A stretch of 64,000 nt of DNA from Dermatophagoides farinae. Its lineage: Eukaryota > Arthropoda > Arachnida > Sarcoptiformes > Pyroglyphidae. The stretch spans positions 992,001-1,056,000 of the forward strand of contig NC_134685.1 in NCBI RefSeq assembly GCF_024713945.1, given 5' to 3'. The notes beneath the pieces were generated by a model. That model was not told the DNA's origin. It saw nothing but the letters and a program-made list of their open reading frames with translations, and searched no databases. Positions 42,578 through 54,846 of this stretch are shown one piece after another (position 1 is the stretch's first letter; every line of letters begins with the position of its first letter). Position numbers and translations under genes: made by a program.

Positions 42578-45047
42578 ATGGCTAGAACATTATTATCAAG
42601 ATTTGGTTCGAAAAAAGATCTATCATCAAATCAATTAGAATTTCAATGTGCCATAAGGCTATTGGATGATGAAGAAGTATTGCAGACTAGTTTTCAGGTA
42701 ACAAGAATTCAAATCTCAAATTTCAAAATTAAAAATTCAATTTTTATTCCACCCATTTAGCGTGAACAAAAAGGTCAATTTCTGTTGGATTATGCATTTA
42801 AAACATTAAATCTTTTGGAAAAAGATTACTTTGGTTTACGTTTTGTTGATGCCAATAATCTAAGGGTATGTATATACGAGATATATACGTTTGTTCATGT
42901 TTTGATAATATGAAATTCTACCTCTCTCTCTCTCTCCCAAAACAAAACAAAAAGGTATGGCTAGATCCAACACGTTCGATATTGAAACAAGTTAAAAATC
43001 TAAATCCAATCATATTCTGTTTTCGTGTCAAATTTTATCCGGCTAATCCGATATTATTGAAAGATGAGCTAACACGTTATTATCTTTATCTACAATTACG
43101 ACGTGATTTATTGAATCGTCGTCTTTATTGTCTTCCTGCCGATGCAATCTATTTGATGGCTTGTGTTGTACAATGTATGTGTTTATTTATTCATTACAAT
43201 TGGAATTTTTTTTTCGAAATTCTCTAATTCTGTTGATAATATATTTATAGCTGAATTAGGTGATTATAATGATGCTGAACATAAAGAAAATTATGTATCA
43301 ACATTCAAAATTATACCGAATCAGAATGAAAAAATTGAACTGGAAACCATCGAGATACATATGAATGAAATGAAATCATTAACACCTGCAGATGCTGAAC
43401 TACAATTTCTTGAACGTGCATCCAAATTAGAAACATATGGTATTGATCCATATCCAGTGAAAGATCATAAAAAAATCCAATACTTAATTGGTATTAATCA
43501 TTCCGGTATATTAAGTTTTCAAGGCAACAAAAAAGTATATCATTTTAAATGGAATGAATTGCAAAAAATTACCTATGAAGGTAAAATGTTCATTCTTCAT
43601 CATTATTCTGGCGGTGTAAGTAGTAATGCAATTTCCATTCATTTTCATTTTAAATCAATTTTCACTTTTTTTTTCTCTTATAAAGAAAAAGAATCTTGTC
43701 GGATTTAAATGTCCAAATGTTTCTGCATGTCAGAATTTATGGCGTTCAGCCGTTGAACAACGATATTTTTTCACAATGAATTCATCCGATGATATTCCAA
43801 CCATAACGACTGGTGGTGGTTTATTTTCGAAACAATGTAAACTTCGTTATAGGTAGGTTTTTTTTATTGCAAATTTCCGTTTTTTATTCGTTTTTTTTTA
43901 TCAATTTCAAAGTGGCCGTGTTGAAAGAGAAATTATTGAAGATATGAAAAAACTACCTGCAACAACAACAACAACAACGGCAACGGCAACATCGACAATA
44001 AATCGTCGTCATTCAATGAATACGATGCCAATGTCTATGCGTTCATTTGGCCGTTCAAATACGGCACCATTACCGGATGATGGATCACCAAATAAATTTC
44101 AATCAAGTTTTAATGATGATAAAAGTAATTGTTTTGTGATGAATTTATAATAATTTATATTTATTGCATCTGTTTTGTTTTTATTTTTTATTTACAAATT
44201 TTAGATCCTTATCTAAATTATTCAATAGTATCGGAACCAGAAAATTATGGTAGCCATAAAGATGGTACATTTCAACCAAATTGTTCAATGATTGTTGAAC
44301 CAATTGAATGAAGATTATGAAAATAATCATCCATCATTACAACAACGTATTATTGGATTATCATCAACAACAAATCCATGTTTACCAACTGAATTTGATA
44401 TGCGGCCAGATGTAACGCCAACTGGTGATGAACCAAATACAATATCATTTGAAACACCAATGGTACGATCATCACCATCACAATTATCAACATCCATACA
44501 TCAACAACTACAACAACAACAACAACAGAAAAGTTCTGAAGAAGAAACAACAACAAATGATTCAGATGAAACATTAGAACAAGTAAGCGAAATTGTTGAT
44601 CAAACACCATCAACATATCAACAGCCATATATGACTACTGCTACTGGTAAACATATGAAACATTTAAATAAAAATGATGATGAATCGAAAAATAACAATA
44701 TCATCATCAATAATAATAATAATAATAACAGTAGTAGCATCAGCAACAACAACAACAACAACAACAACAACATGAAAAATATGGATAAATTAAATCAATT
44801 GACAAAACGACAAAAAACATCAAAAATATCATGTGGCAAAAAACTATGCATAATGTTATTCACATCATTATTAAGTGCATTGATTATATTCATATTGATT
44901 ACCGGATTTTTAATCATCATACTTGAAACCGATACAGAAATGTTTATTGGTTTACGTAAACTGCCTGAAATGGTGATATTTCAACGAGATTATTATCAAC
45001 CAATCAAAGAGAATATCATACAATCAATTAATTCAATGAATTTATGA
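42578..45047 (+). CDS. FRMD5: FERM-domain protein with C-terminal membrane segment, FRMD3/FRMD5-like
   Basis: Likely a cortical adaptor linking membrane and cytoskeleton. Exons: 42578-42697, 42761-42865, 42955-43174, 43251-43615, 43686-43852, 43913-44124, 44205-45047 (the last possibly split, see below). It starts [15 protein letters not shown]. The FERM F1 lobe follows ([32 protein letters not shown]), then F2 ([39 protein letters not shown]), F3 ([37 protein letters not shown]) and the FERM-adjacent KLRYSGRVERE. A poly-Asn/Gln region leads to one transmembrane helix ([20 protein letters not shown]) and the FRMD3/5-type tail [17 protein letters not shown]. The frame changes by +1 in exon 7: either a 49-nt intron 44256-44304 or a one-base indel near 44307. 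FRMD3 and FRMD5 cannot be separated by eye. Protein about 660-676 residues. Confidence 0.88.
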
Positions 45048-45435
45048 ATGAATGAACATTGTCGATCATAATCAAATTATTATATCGATCCTCAATGTTG
45101 ATTATTATTAAACAAATAATACCCGATAATAATAGCACAACGACAACACAACAAACACACACACACACACACATTCCCCCAAAAGTATTAAAGAGAACAG
45201 AAAAACCGATTTTTTAAAATTCCCGGTAAAATTTTAATCTTAATCATCATCATCATCATCATTATTATTTTGACTGAAACAGACAAAAACTTTGATTTCA
45301 TCATACATTTATTTATCATACTTCTTCAAATTGATTCTTCAGACTATTTTTTTATTATATAAATTTTCAATTATTTCATACACACCTTTTATTTTTAAAA
45401 AAATTAAATTAAATTAAATTACAATTACAATTCAT
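45048..45435. other. Convergent 3' region between the FRMD3/5-like and PGPEP1 genes
   Basis: Short tail-to-tail spacer with an AC array, an ATC run and AT-rich sequence. TTTATT at 45388-45393 is an AATAAA poly(A) signal on the minus strand, about 43 nt past the PGPEP1 stop. No clear AATAAA for the plus-strand gene. Confidence 0.6.
45388..45393 (-). terminator. Poly(A) signal AATAAA for PGPEP1
   Basis: Canonical hexamer on the minus strand, 43 nt downstream of the pyroglutamyl-peptidase stop codon. Confidence 0.5.
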
Positions 45436-46204
45436 TCATCGATCAATTGCATTCGATTGAATTCTTGGTTGTTTGTTGCTTTTGGATGAATAGAATCCAG
45501 AAGATCCAGAATCCAATTGTTTCAATGCTAAATGAATAATCAATTCTAAACATTTTGCAATATCTTCAATCGATAAATCTCGATTAATATCTGGTACATG
45601 AATGAATAATGTTCTATGGCAATCATATTGTAATGAACAACGGTAAATAAATTCACAAAGAAATTCACCAGCAAAATCGGATATTTTAGCCGGAATCATT
45701 ATGTGGCCATCATAATAATGTTTATTGATTTCATCACGTATTGATTCTAGATGCATTTCAGTACAAACATAATCCAATGGTTTTGGTGATGGATCCACAT
45801 GATCATTTGGACAACATTTTGGCAAACATGACATAATATCTGGTTGACAATAACGTTCCTTATTGATTACGGCACGTTTTTCTAAATGTAAACAATTCCT
45901 TGCCATACTTGATACACCACAATGGATCACTAATTTTGGTTGATATTTTTTCCATATTTCTTTTACACATTTTTCAACTTCATCATATGCAACAGGAATT
46001 TGTATTTTGACCAATTCAATATTTGAACAATCAAATTTTCGTTCATCAATCAATCGAACAGCCTCCCACGATGGATTCATTGTATATGTACGAAATAGAC
46101 CGAATCCTTGATCAATGAAGAAAAAAATTTATTTAAAAATTCAATTTTCATTCCAATTTTTTTTTACCTGTAAGAACGACGTTTTCTTTTTTCTTGGAAT
46201 CCAT
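45436..46204 (-). CDS. PGPEP1: Pyroglutamyl-peptidase I (pyrrolidone-carboxylate peptidase)
   Basis: Cytosolic cysteine peptidase of family C15 that removes N-terminal pyroglutamate from peptides. Two exons: 46168-46204 (MDSKKKENVVLT plus one base) and 45436-46106, joined in phase to give the family N-terminus VVLTGFGLFRTYTMNPSWEA. Visible motifs are IHCGVSSMARNCLHLEKRAV around the catalytic Glu, SDFAGEFLCEFIYRCSLQ with the nucleophile Cys, and LFIHVP with the catalytic His, so the triad is complete. Length about 235 residues, slightly longer than the usual 209 because of a Ser-rich C-terminal tail. Short intron (61 nt). Converges with the FRMD3/5-like gene and is divergent from the TBC gene, with about 1.6 kb between starts. 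Confidence 0.93.
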
Positions 46205-47840
46205 TTTTTCGTTTATTTATATATAAATGATGATCTCAGACCAAACAGAAAAAAAAATCGATGATGAGCAAAAGTTTCAATTTGACAAAAAAAAAACAAA
46301 AACAAAAACATAAAGATAAGACCAAGTTTTTTTTGCCTTTTTTCAAATGATGATGGTGGTGGTGGTGGTTGCTCACGATAATGATGTCATGTCATGTTTG
46401 AAAAAAAAAAAAATTTTCTTCCTCCAGCATCAACAATATCAATCCATTAATCAATTCGATTGATTAGCAACAAACAACAAAACAACGTCATGTTTTTTTT
46501 CGAACGAAAAAAAAATGAATAAAATTCTCACGAATGTAAAAAAAAAAATGGGAACAGAAAAACTTTTTGTTCACCCAAAAATTATCCAATGGATCCATCT
46601 ACAATCTAATTCAGGAAACTTTACGGGAAACAAAATCGAATGTATTCATTTGTGTGTGTATATGTGTGTATGTTTTGTGTGTTTGTTACACGCACATCTA
46701 TCATCTCCAGAAAAGCCATCACAAACAAACAAACAAACAAAATCCCAATTTATCGATTTGGATATTTTGATTTCGTTTCTTGTTGTTGTTGTTGTTGTCG
46801 ATGTTGTCGATGATTATTATGATTTAACTAACCAACTGATGTTGTTATTTTGGATGTGATGCGGATTGTTTGTGTGTGTGTTAATGATATTTTGTTGCAA
46901 AAATCTCTGCTCTCGATGTGTTTTTGTCTCTCTCTTGCTCTCTCTCACTACTAAATACAACAATATCCCATTTCTTTTGCTATCGTTATTTACTATCATC
47001 CTACTACAATTTTTTTCTTCTCTCTTTCTCTCTGATTGCAATCATTTCATTGTGTAGTTTGTGTGTGTATGATTTATATTTTTTATAGTTGGTGAATACA
47101 TACATCAATTCAGTAGGTGTATCTCTCAATAATAATCATCATCATCATCGAATAAAAACGGTTTGATATATACATGATTTAGATTGAAAAAAAAATTTTT
47201 ACATATATTAAATGAATTCTGTTCAACCAACAACAACGACGACGACGACAATGATGATGATGATGATTTCGAATTTATTGTTTCATCATTCATTTTTCTG
47301 TCAAAATTAGGAATTGTGTGTAAAATACACATGCATGCATAGTGAGATTTTCCATCGAAATTGATTCGAAATTTTCAAGAAATAAACAAATTGTTGAAAC
47401 AAATTATCATTCATATCAAAAAAAACTTAACCGGCTGCTGCTGCTGTTGCTACTGCTGCTCATTGCAACAAAAAAAAAAAAAAATTGTCAACAATCAAAC
47501 AAAACAAAACAAAACATTCGATTTTGATTTGTTAAATGTCGTTGTCATCATCATTGTGTTTATTTTTTACATTCCAGAATTTGTCGATTTGTTATTATCA
47601 CATCAAAATCAAATCATTGCCCATCATCTGATCATCATCATTTGGATAATGTGTTTGTAGTGTAATTTTTTTTCATATCACCACCATCAGAAAAATCACA
47701 CACCCACACACATTAAATCCTTTTGTGTCATTATATTGTTTGTTTGTTTATTTTTGTTTTGTGGCGTTTATTTTTGTAGCAAACAAAATTTTTTTTTCTA
47801 ATTATAAATTACACAACAACAACAACAACAACGCTATAAG
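46205..47840. other. Divergent intergenic region between PGPEP1 and the USP6NL-like gene
   Basis: About 1.6 kb of AT-rich simple sequence (TTG, CAA, GT, CT and ATC tracts) with no coding segment I can support. It should contain the promoters of both flanking genes and probably the 5' UTR of the TBC gene, which is preceded by a CAA repeat just before its ATG. No specific promoter motif could be assigned. Confidence 0.55.
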
Positions 47841-50800
47841 ATGATGGATGATAAAGATGAACGTGAAATTATAATCGAAAAATATCGTAAAGGTCGTGAT
47901 AAATTAGATAAAGATGAAATTAATGCATGGGAAGATCCAGATTATGATATTTATCATGCAACTGATCGTTATGGTTTTATACAGTAAGTGATTTGATCAA
48001 TGACCATCATTTTGATTATTCATTCATTCATTTTTGCCATTACCAGTGCCGAACGACTTCCAGATCGATTACCTGAATATGAAACCAAAGTAAGTGGCCT
48101 TGTGTCTGTGTTTGAATTTTTGACTAATCCAACAATTTATTCTTTTCAAAAAAAAAGCTCAAACTACAAGAAAATAGTCGTTTAAATAAATGGCTTAAAA
48201 TGCTCAAACAATGGGACCAGTATTATCCAGATTCAGAGAAAATTAAATCACGTACATATAAAGGAATTCCAAATGCATTACGTGGTGAAGTATGGGGACG
48301 TTTATTAAACATACAACAATTGAAACAAGAACAATCAGGTACACAATTTCACAATTTATTATCTAATGAAATTTGATTGATGTTTTCTGTCATTTTGGTC
48401 CAATTGTAAAATTTAGGAAAATATGAAGAAATGTTAGATTGTGGTTTTCAATACTCAAAAGATATTCGTCAAATTGACCTCGATGTTAATCGAACGTATC
48501 GTAAACATATTATGTTTCGTGAACGTTATAATACAAAACAACAAATGTTGTTCAAAGTATTGGTCGCTTATAGTGTTTATAATTCTGTATGTATAATAAC
48601 ACTAGTTTAATAATAATGATTTTTAAAGTTAACCAAAAAAAAAAAACAAATTTCTTTTTATAGGAAATTGGCTATTGTCAAGGAATGTCACAAATTGCCG
48701 CACTATTATTAATGTACATGGATGAGGAGGTAGAATGTTTTTTTGTTGTTGTTGTTGCCCTTTCAATTTAATTGATTTTTTCCTGTTTTAATTAAGGATG
48801 CATTCTGGTCATTATCAGCTTTGATGTCAAACGAAAGACATGCTATGCATGGATTTTTTATACCGGGCTTTCCAAAATTATTACGTTTCGCTAAACATCA
48901 TGATAAAATTATCAATAAATTTTTACCAAAAGTTTGGAAACATTTCAAGGTTTGTGGTAGCAAGATTTTTTTTTTCATTTTTTATTCCATTTTTTTTTTG
49001 TTTCCTATCTTTGTGAACCATAGAAGTATGACATTGATTCGACTTTATATACGTTAAAGTGGTTTTTTCAATGCTTCCTTGATCGTGTACCATTTTCATT
49101 GACATTAAGGTATTTTATCGAAAAAGATTTTGCCCAAAAAAACTGCATTTTTTTATCTCTTCTCTTCTCACTCCTTCACCAGGCTATGGGATGTATTTTT
49201 ACTTGATGGTGAAATCATTTTAACCGGTATGAGCTATACATTGCTCAAATTACATAAAAGTATGTCATCATATATATAATTTGTAATTTGATTAATTATT
49301 TATGAGCCCAATTGATTGATAATTTTGACCATAATGATTTTCAAAATGAATGAATAGGATCTATATTGAGAAAATCAATGGAAGAAACGATTGAATTTTT
49401 ACAAATTGAATTGGAAAAAGATTTTGGTTATCATGATGATTCAGCTATACAGGCATTACAACAATCAGTGCAAGAATTAAAGTAAATATATAAATCGATT
49501 CAAATTGGGATTTTATTTTTTTTTGTTTCAATTATTGATTATCTCTTTATCATTTTAAAATATAGGAAATATAAAATGCTTTCACCTGAAAGACCATCGG
49601 ATAGTGAATTTCCATCACGGCCATTCGGCATAATTGCCACTGAACGTATGGGTTTCGATGATCAAAGCATTGCCGGTAGTGTACGATTGAAAGGTAATGA
49701 TGTTTCATCGGTTTGTACTAGCCGTACCAGTGGTAGCCGTGAAGATGTTGGGTAAGTGTGTCAAGTTTTTTTTCCATGTGAATTGATCGAATTCATGATT
49801 TTTTTTTATATAGATCAATTTCACTATACGATAATGTATCCATCAATGAAAGTATTGAAGCAGCTAAACTTTCCAGTCGTATGTCGAATCATTCAACATC
49901 AACACAACCACATCGACAATCGAACAAATCATTATCCAATATATCGCCTGATTTAAATCGACCTAATTCATCGAATCGTTCATTAAATGATGAACAAAAT
50001 AATCATAGACAATCACCATCACAATCATCATCGTTATCGTCAAGAGAAAAATCCATAGATGAAATTGAAAATGAAATCAATCATTTGAGTGCCGATCTAG
50101 ATGAAAAATTGAATAGTGCAAATTTATTCATTTCATCTATTAATCAAAGAAATCGTGAAAATATTAAAAAAATTATCATCAATGATAATAATGGAACCAT
50201 ACCGACATTCAAGAATAATTCATCAACATATAAACGTATAATAACATCAACTACTCGTCAAAATATTCAACATTCATCATCACCATTGCGAACAAATTGT
50301 GATATGAAAATTCATTCAACAATGCCATCTAGTACAGAAGAGGCGATTAAAATATTGAAAAATTTTAACATAAATGAATCATCATCGAATGAAAAAATGA
50401 CAACAACCAAAGTGATTATCGATAATGATGATAATCATAATAATAGTAGTAGTGGCCATACGGTGACCACCACAACATCACAGTATTTACGTAGTCATTC
50501 AACACCATCACCCATAATGAATTCTCATATTCATCATCATCCTCATCATCATCATCACCACCAACATCATCACCATCATAAACATCATAATCAAAATGAT
50601 GATAAATCAATAACAATGATTGAAACATCAAAAATGACCAAAATTAGCATACCAGTTGGTGAACAACAACAACATCATCATCATCATCAAATAAATAATG
50701 ATTCAATGATGGAATCTACAATAGTAACAACAACAACAACAACAGCAACAAACAATGGCAATCATATCAGTCCAAATAATACTAATAAACCACCATCATT

Positions 50801-50981
50801 ATCATCACCGAAAAAACAATCACCATCAAAGATAAGAATATTCGTTCCATATACTAGTAGTAGCAATAATCAATCAGAAATTCATAATAATAATGATGAC
50901 AATCATGGATCATCATCAACACAGCAACAATCACCAACAAAAAAACCATCATCAATAAATATGCCTACTGTTGAAACTTGA
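47841..50981 (+). CDS. USP6NL: TBC-domain Rab GTPase-activating protein, USP6NL/RN-tre-like
   Basis: Predicted RabGAP; the vertebrate relative RN-tre acts on Rab5-class GTPases in endocytic trafficking. Eleven phase-consistent exons: 47841-47983, 48047-48089, 48158-48338, 48417-48586, 48664-48729, 48797-48949, 49024-49109, 49183-49259, 49358-49481, 49566-49751, 49814-50981 (about 798 residues). The N-terminus [34 protein letters not shown] and [17 protein letters not shown] matches the USP6NL group. The TBC core has the arginine-finger motif [19 protein letters not shown] and the glutamine-finger motif [18 protein letters not shown], so it should be active. Later blocks are [27 protein letters not shown] and [20 protein letters not shown]. 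The last exon encodes a long Ser/Asn/His/Thr-rich tail including poly-His. It ends before 52.6 kb with no ubiquitin-protease domain, as expected for USP6NL. Confidence 0.93.
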
Positions 50982-52666
50982 TTTAGATGAAACAAACACG
51001 TATTTGTGAACAAATCTTCCTATATTTATACACAAACATGTCAAACAACAACAACAACAAAAAAAACACATAAATCATCTGCCAGGTATTTTCATATTTT
51101 CATATTAATCAATTACTATTTATTTACATAGAAAACACACAAAAAAATCTATAGATTCTAGAACAACAATTTGTTTGTAAATAATAACAATTTCAATTCT
51201 TTTTTATCCAGGAATATCTTTGTTGTTGTTGTTTTGGTTGTGTGTGTGTGTGTGTGTGTGATGGTTGCTTCTTCCTTTCAAAAAAAATTTTTTTTTAGCC
51301 CAATTTCTTTGATTATTTGATTTTAAACAGAACTTTTTTTTTCACCCATAAATAGTGCAAATTCTTGTTTCATTCTTTGATTCATGTTCTGTGTGTGTGT
51401 GTGTGTGCATGTGTGTATGTAAATATTTTGTGTTTCATTCAATTTCACTTTTCCACACCCACACACACACAAACAAACAAGCAAAAGAAAAACAAACTTA
51501 ATAAACATTAATTGACCCATCATCATTGTCTTCATTACGTTCTTCCGTTATATTTTTTTATCATTTATTATCAAAAAAAAAACTAAATAAATAAATAGTG
51601 ATGATCATGATTTCGTAATTTATTCATTTATAGTGGTATACCATCATCATCATAATCATCATCATCATTACCATTACCAGCATCAAAGGTTCAATGACAA
51701 GTTTTTTTTTCTTTGAATAAAAAACGAATCTGGTTTTTTTTTGCTGCTGCTGCTGTTTTGATCGGGGCAACAAAAAAAAACATTGAGGAAATGGATAATT
51801 TATCATGGTCGTTGTGGCTGCTGCTGGTTTTTTTTCATCTTTTTTACTTCAAAAGAAAACATACATTGGCCAGATGTGTCATTTATTTATTGACTAATTC
51901 AGTAATAAATATATATAGTGAAATGAATCTTAATTGATTCAAATCAAGTTTGTTTTTCTTACTTCTTCGTCGGCTTTTCATCATTGATGTGTGTGTGTAT
52001 TTGGTGTGATTGGCACCGAATGACTAGATTTTTTTCTTGATTTAGATCTAGATTTTGGTTATTTTGCGTAAATGAATTCATCCAATCATATGATGGCGAT
52101 GATGATGATGATGATGATGTTTATGTGCACAAATGAAATAGAATAGAATTGAAACCATTATCCAGAAGGCCGTGGTCAAATAGACCAATCCCAATTTTTC
52201 TGATTTTTTTTCTAGTTTGGATATAAATACATCTTGTCAAAGTCGCGTGATTGTTGTTGTTGTTGTTAGACAAAAAAACACTGGTTGTGTTTGTTTGAAG
52301 ATTTTCATCATCATCTTTGTTTTGTTTTGTTTATTTATTCGGTCGGATGTGCACCACTCTCTTCAAAGTTTTTTTTTCTGTTTGGCCATCCCAATCTACA
52401 TACACACACTCTCTCTCTATATATATATACACACACAACATATAGTGTGAGACATTCGAATATTTCATTTTTTTTTCGGCATTTTTGATTATTTTGAAAA
52501 ATTTGACATGACCACCATTTTACGATGATGATAATCATTGGTTGCCATTTTTAGTTTTACTATCATCTATCCAACATCGTTGTTGTGTATCCTCGTTGTT
52601 GTTGTTGTTGTTGTTGTCGTCGTCGTCGTTTTTTTCATTTTTTTCCAAGAAAAAACAAAATCCAAA
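50982..52666. other. Intergenic / UTR region between the USP6NL-like and midkine-like genes
   Basis: Contains the presumed 3' UTR of the TBC gene (CAA and GT arrays, AATAAA at 51500), ATC/ATG runs near 51640 and 52096, and a TTG/TCG array (52579-52630) just upstream of the next start codon. No supported coding sequence on either strand. Confidence 0.55.
51500..51505 (+). terminator. Possible poly(A) signal of the USP6NL-like gene
   Basis: AATAAA about 520 nt after the stop, the clearest hexamer found in the 3' flank; in AT-rich DNA this can occur by chance. Confidence 0.3.
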
Positions 52667-53636
52667 ATGAAAACAACATTGATGATTTACGTATTATGTT
52701 TGGTGGCACAGATTCTATTGTCGTTATCGATTCAAATTGTTTCAAGCCATAAAGGTAAGTTGATGATTTGTTGATCCGATGATTTCTGTAGATAGAAATT
52801 AAAAGATAATTAATTTTATTTTCGTTTCAGATTGCAAATATGAAAAAGGCCGTTGGTTAGATTGTGATCCGGATACTGGTAAGTAGATTATCATCATCAT
52901 CATCATCATAATCATGGTTCATTGAACAATTTTCTAAATAAATTTTAAGGAATACAAAAACGAATATTACGGCTAAAAACATATAAAGCTCATTTACCTG
53001 ATTGTATAAAAGAAAAACATATGGAACGACCATGTAAAAAACGTATGTGTTTTTTTTTTTGTTTTCATGACATTGATTTCCGGTTTTGTTCATGAAATTC
53101 GAGGTTAAAATTGATCATTGTCGATATTTTAACATTTCGATTTTTTTCTCTTGATTTATTTTCCAAATACACGTGTATATGTGTGTTTAGAATGTAGATA
53201 TATTAAAGGTGCATGGTCAGATTGTGTCAATGGTATGAGAGAACGTATCGATATAATTCGAACGGATATATCATCATCGCATTGTAAAGCGGAAAAAGTC
53301 GTAAATAAATCATGTCGAAAACGTAAGTGTGCCATTGTCCTGTTTTTTTTTTTTTTGTCAAACTTTATATTGATTTTTTTTCAATTAGAATGTACCTATA
53401 ATAAAACCGAATGGTCAACATGTGAAAAAGGATTGAAAAATAAAACACTTACATTGGCTACGAATCCAGAAACACCAAATAGTCATGATTGTGAACCGGT
53501 AAAAAATGTTGTTAAACCTTGTTCGAATAACAGTGGCAACAATAACAACAACATCAATAAAAACAACAAGAATAATGTGAATAAAGTGAAGAAAAATTCT
53601 AACAAAAAGAATGGTAATAAAATCACACCGGAATAA
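52667..53636 (+). CDS. Secreted midkine/pleiotrophin-like heparin-binding factor (miple-like) with three cysteine modules
   Basis: Predicted extracellular heparin-binding growth factor. Exons: 52667-52754, 52831-52878, 52950-53042, 53191-53322, 53389-53636, all phase-consistent, 202 residues. A signal peptide (LMIYVLCLVAQILLSLSI) occupies roughly residues 5-25. Three related modules follow: CKYEKGRWLDCDPDTG ... RPCKK, CRYIKGAWSDCVNGMRERID ... SCRK, and CTYNKTEWSTCEKGLKNKT ... KPC. The C-x-Y/K-x(4)-W-x-x-C pattern and basic residues are typical of the PTN/midkine family and Drosophila miple. The tail is Asn/Lys-rich and basic. Vertebrate members have two such domains, so three modules, one per exon group, is unusual. 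It lies head-to-tail with TM2D3, whose start is 378 bp past this stop. Confidence 0.85.
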
Positions 53637-53822
53637 TAACCCAAATGTATTTTCTGGTCATTTAAACAAAAAAAAAACACAAACACACACAATTTTATCC
53701 ATTATATTCATCCATAATTTTTACACACATAAATATGAGATGAATTCATCATATAAACCACCACCACCACCAAAGATGAATTCATCATTATTATCATCAT
53801 CATTTAATAATTCATATATAAA

Positions 53823-53828
53823 AATAAA
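53823..53828 (+). terminator. Possible poly(A) signal of the midkine-like gene
   Basis: AATAAA about 190 nt after the stop in the 378-bp gap before TM2D3; the gap otherwise holds CCA, ATC and AT-rich sequence and presumably the TM2D3 promoter. Confidence 0.35.
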
Positions 53829-54014
53829 ATTGAAAAAAAAATTTCAAGTTTTACAAGATTTTTGTTTTTTTTTGTTTCGAATTCAATTATACACATTGTA
53901 TATGAATGGTCTTTGCTTTTGAGAAAAGAAAATTTTTTATCAAATTGTTTTGATTGATTCGAATTTTTCATTTTTATTTTCATTTCATTTTCATTTTTTT
54001 TTTGATTAATCAAT

Positions 54015-54738
54015 ATGAAATTCATTTATAGATTATTAATTAATTTAATTTTTTGTCTTTTAATTGCTTTAATTCGTGTACATACCAATGGTGATGATGA
54101 TATTTCTGCCATGAATATGCTTGCTATTGATGAAAAAGAATCAATGAAATGCTCAACACCACAATGTTCGGATCTGAAACCCGATTGTTTTAAATGTCAT
54201 TTTAATTATTCTTGTGTTTATGGTACCCAACAGAACACTACCTGTATAGTGTTGAATGATTCAAATTGTTTGGTAAGAGATTTATGATTTTTGGTTCATT
54301 TTTTTTTGTTTCAATTTTTTTTTGTTTACTCAATTCACATACAAGGATTATGATAAACCATTTACGAAAACATACCATTGTTCATTTTGTTATCAATTAC
54401 CACCGGATCTTTATCAATGTCGGCCACAATTTCCATGTCAATTGAATACACGTATAAAAACAATGTGTACAGTTCGTGATGATGTACTTTGTTTAGGTCA
54501 TAGAAAATTTTATAAATTCACTAGATGTGAATATCAATCTGGCTATAAATGGTCAACTGCATTAATGTTAAGCATTACACTTGGTGGCTTTGGTGTGGAT
54601 CGTTTCTATCTTGGTAATTGGCAAGAAGGCATTGGTAAATTGTTTAGTTTTGGTGGCCTCGGCATATGGACATTGATCGATGTTATTCTTATTGCCACTG
54701 GTTATCTTAAACCAAATGATGGTTCAATCTATGTATGA
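54015..54738 (+). CDS. TM2D3: TM2 domain-containing protein 3 (almondex)
   Basis: Two-pass membrane protein; Drosophila almondex is needed for Notch signalling. Exons 54015-54272 and 54346-54738, 216 residues, split by a 73-nt intron at a codon boundary. Signal peptide MKFIYRLLINLIFCLLIALI, then a Cys-rich lumenal region (CFKCHFNYSCVYG; CSFCYQLPPDLYQC; TMCTVRDDVLCLG) as in TM2D3. The TM2 domain follows: GYKWSTALMLSITLGGFGVD, then RFYLGNWQEGIGKLFSFGGL and GIWTLIDVILIATGYL. The DRF motif between the two helices is present, and the C-terminus PNDGSIYV matches the family ending. Length is within family range. Its 3' end converges with GTPBP3, with only 108 bp between stop codons, so their 3' UTRs probably overlap. 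Confidence 0.95.
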
Positions 54739-54818
54739 ACAAAAAACAAAACAAAACAAAATCAGTCTTTCAGTTTTTAACACAAATGTTTTCTGTAAAT
54801 ATCAATCAATCAATTGTA

Positions 54819-54824
54819 TTTATT
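54819..54824 (-). terminator. Poly(A) signal AATAAA for GTPBP3
   Basis: Minus-strand AATAAA about 23 nt after the GTPBP3 stop, inside the presumed 3' UTR of the convergent TM2D3 gene. Confidence 0.5.
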
Positions 54825-54846
54825 ATTAATATACAAGCCAATAACA

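Noticed and set aside
44350-44628. Antisense open frame over the FRMD3/5-like last exon
   Set aside because: Shadow of the Thr/Gln/Asn-rich coding strand; the plus-strand frame ends in conserved FRMD3/5 C-terminal residues.
50416-50631. Minus-strand Asp/Tyr-rich frame within the TBC gene tail
   Set aside because: Antisense of the poly-His/poly-Asn coding segment.
53151-53636. Single unspliced 161-residue open frame through midkine-like exons 4 and 5
   Set aside because: It reads through a T-rich intron (53323-53388) with good GTAAGT and TTAG sites. Splicing restores the Cys module in phase.
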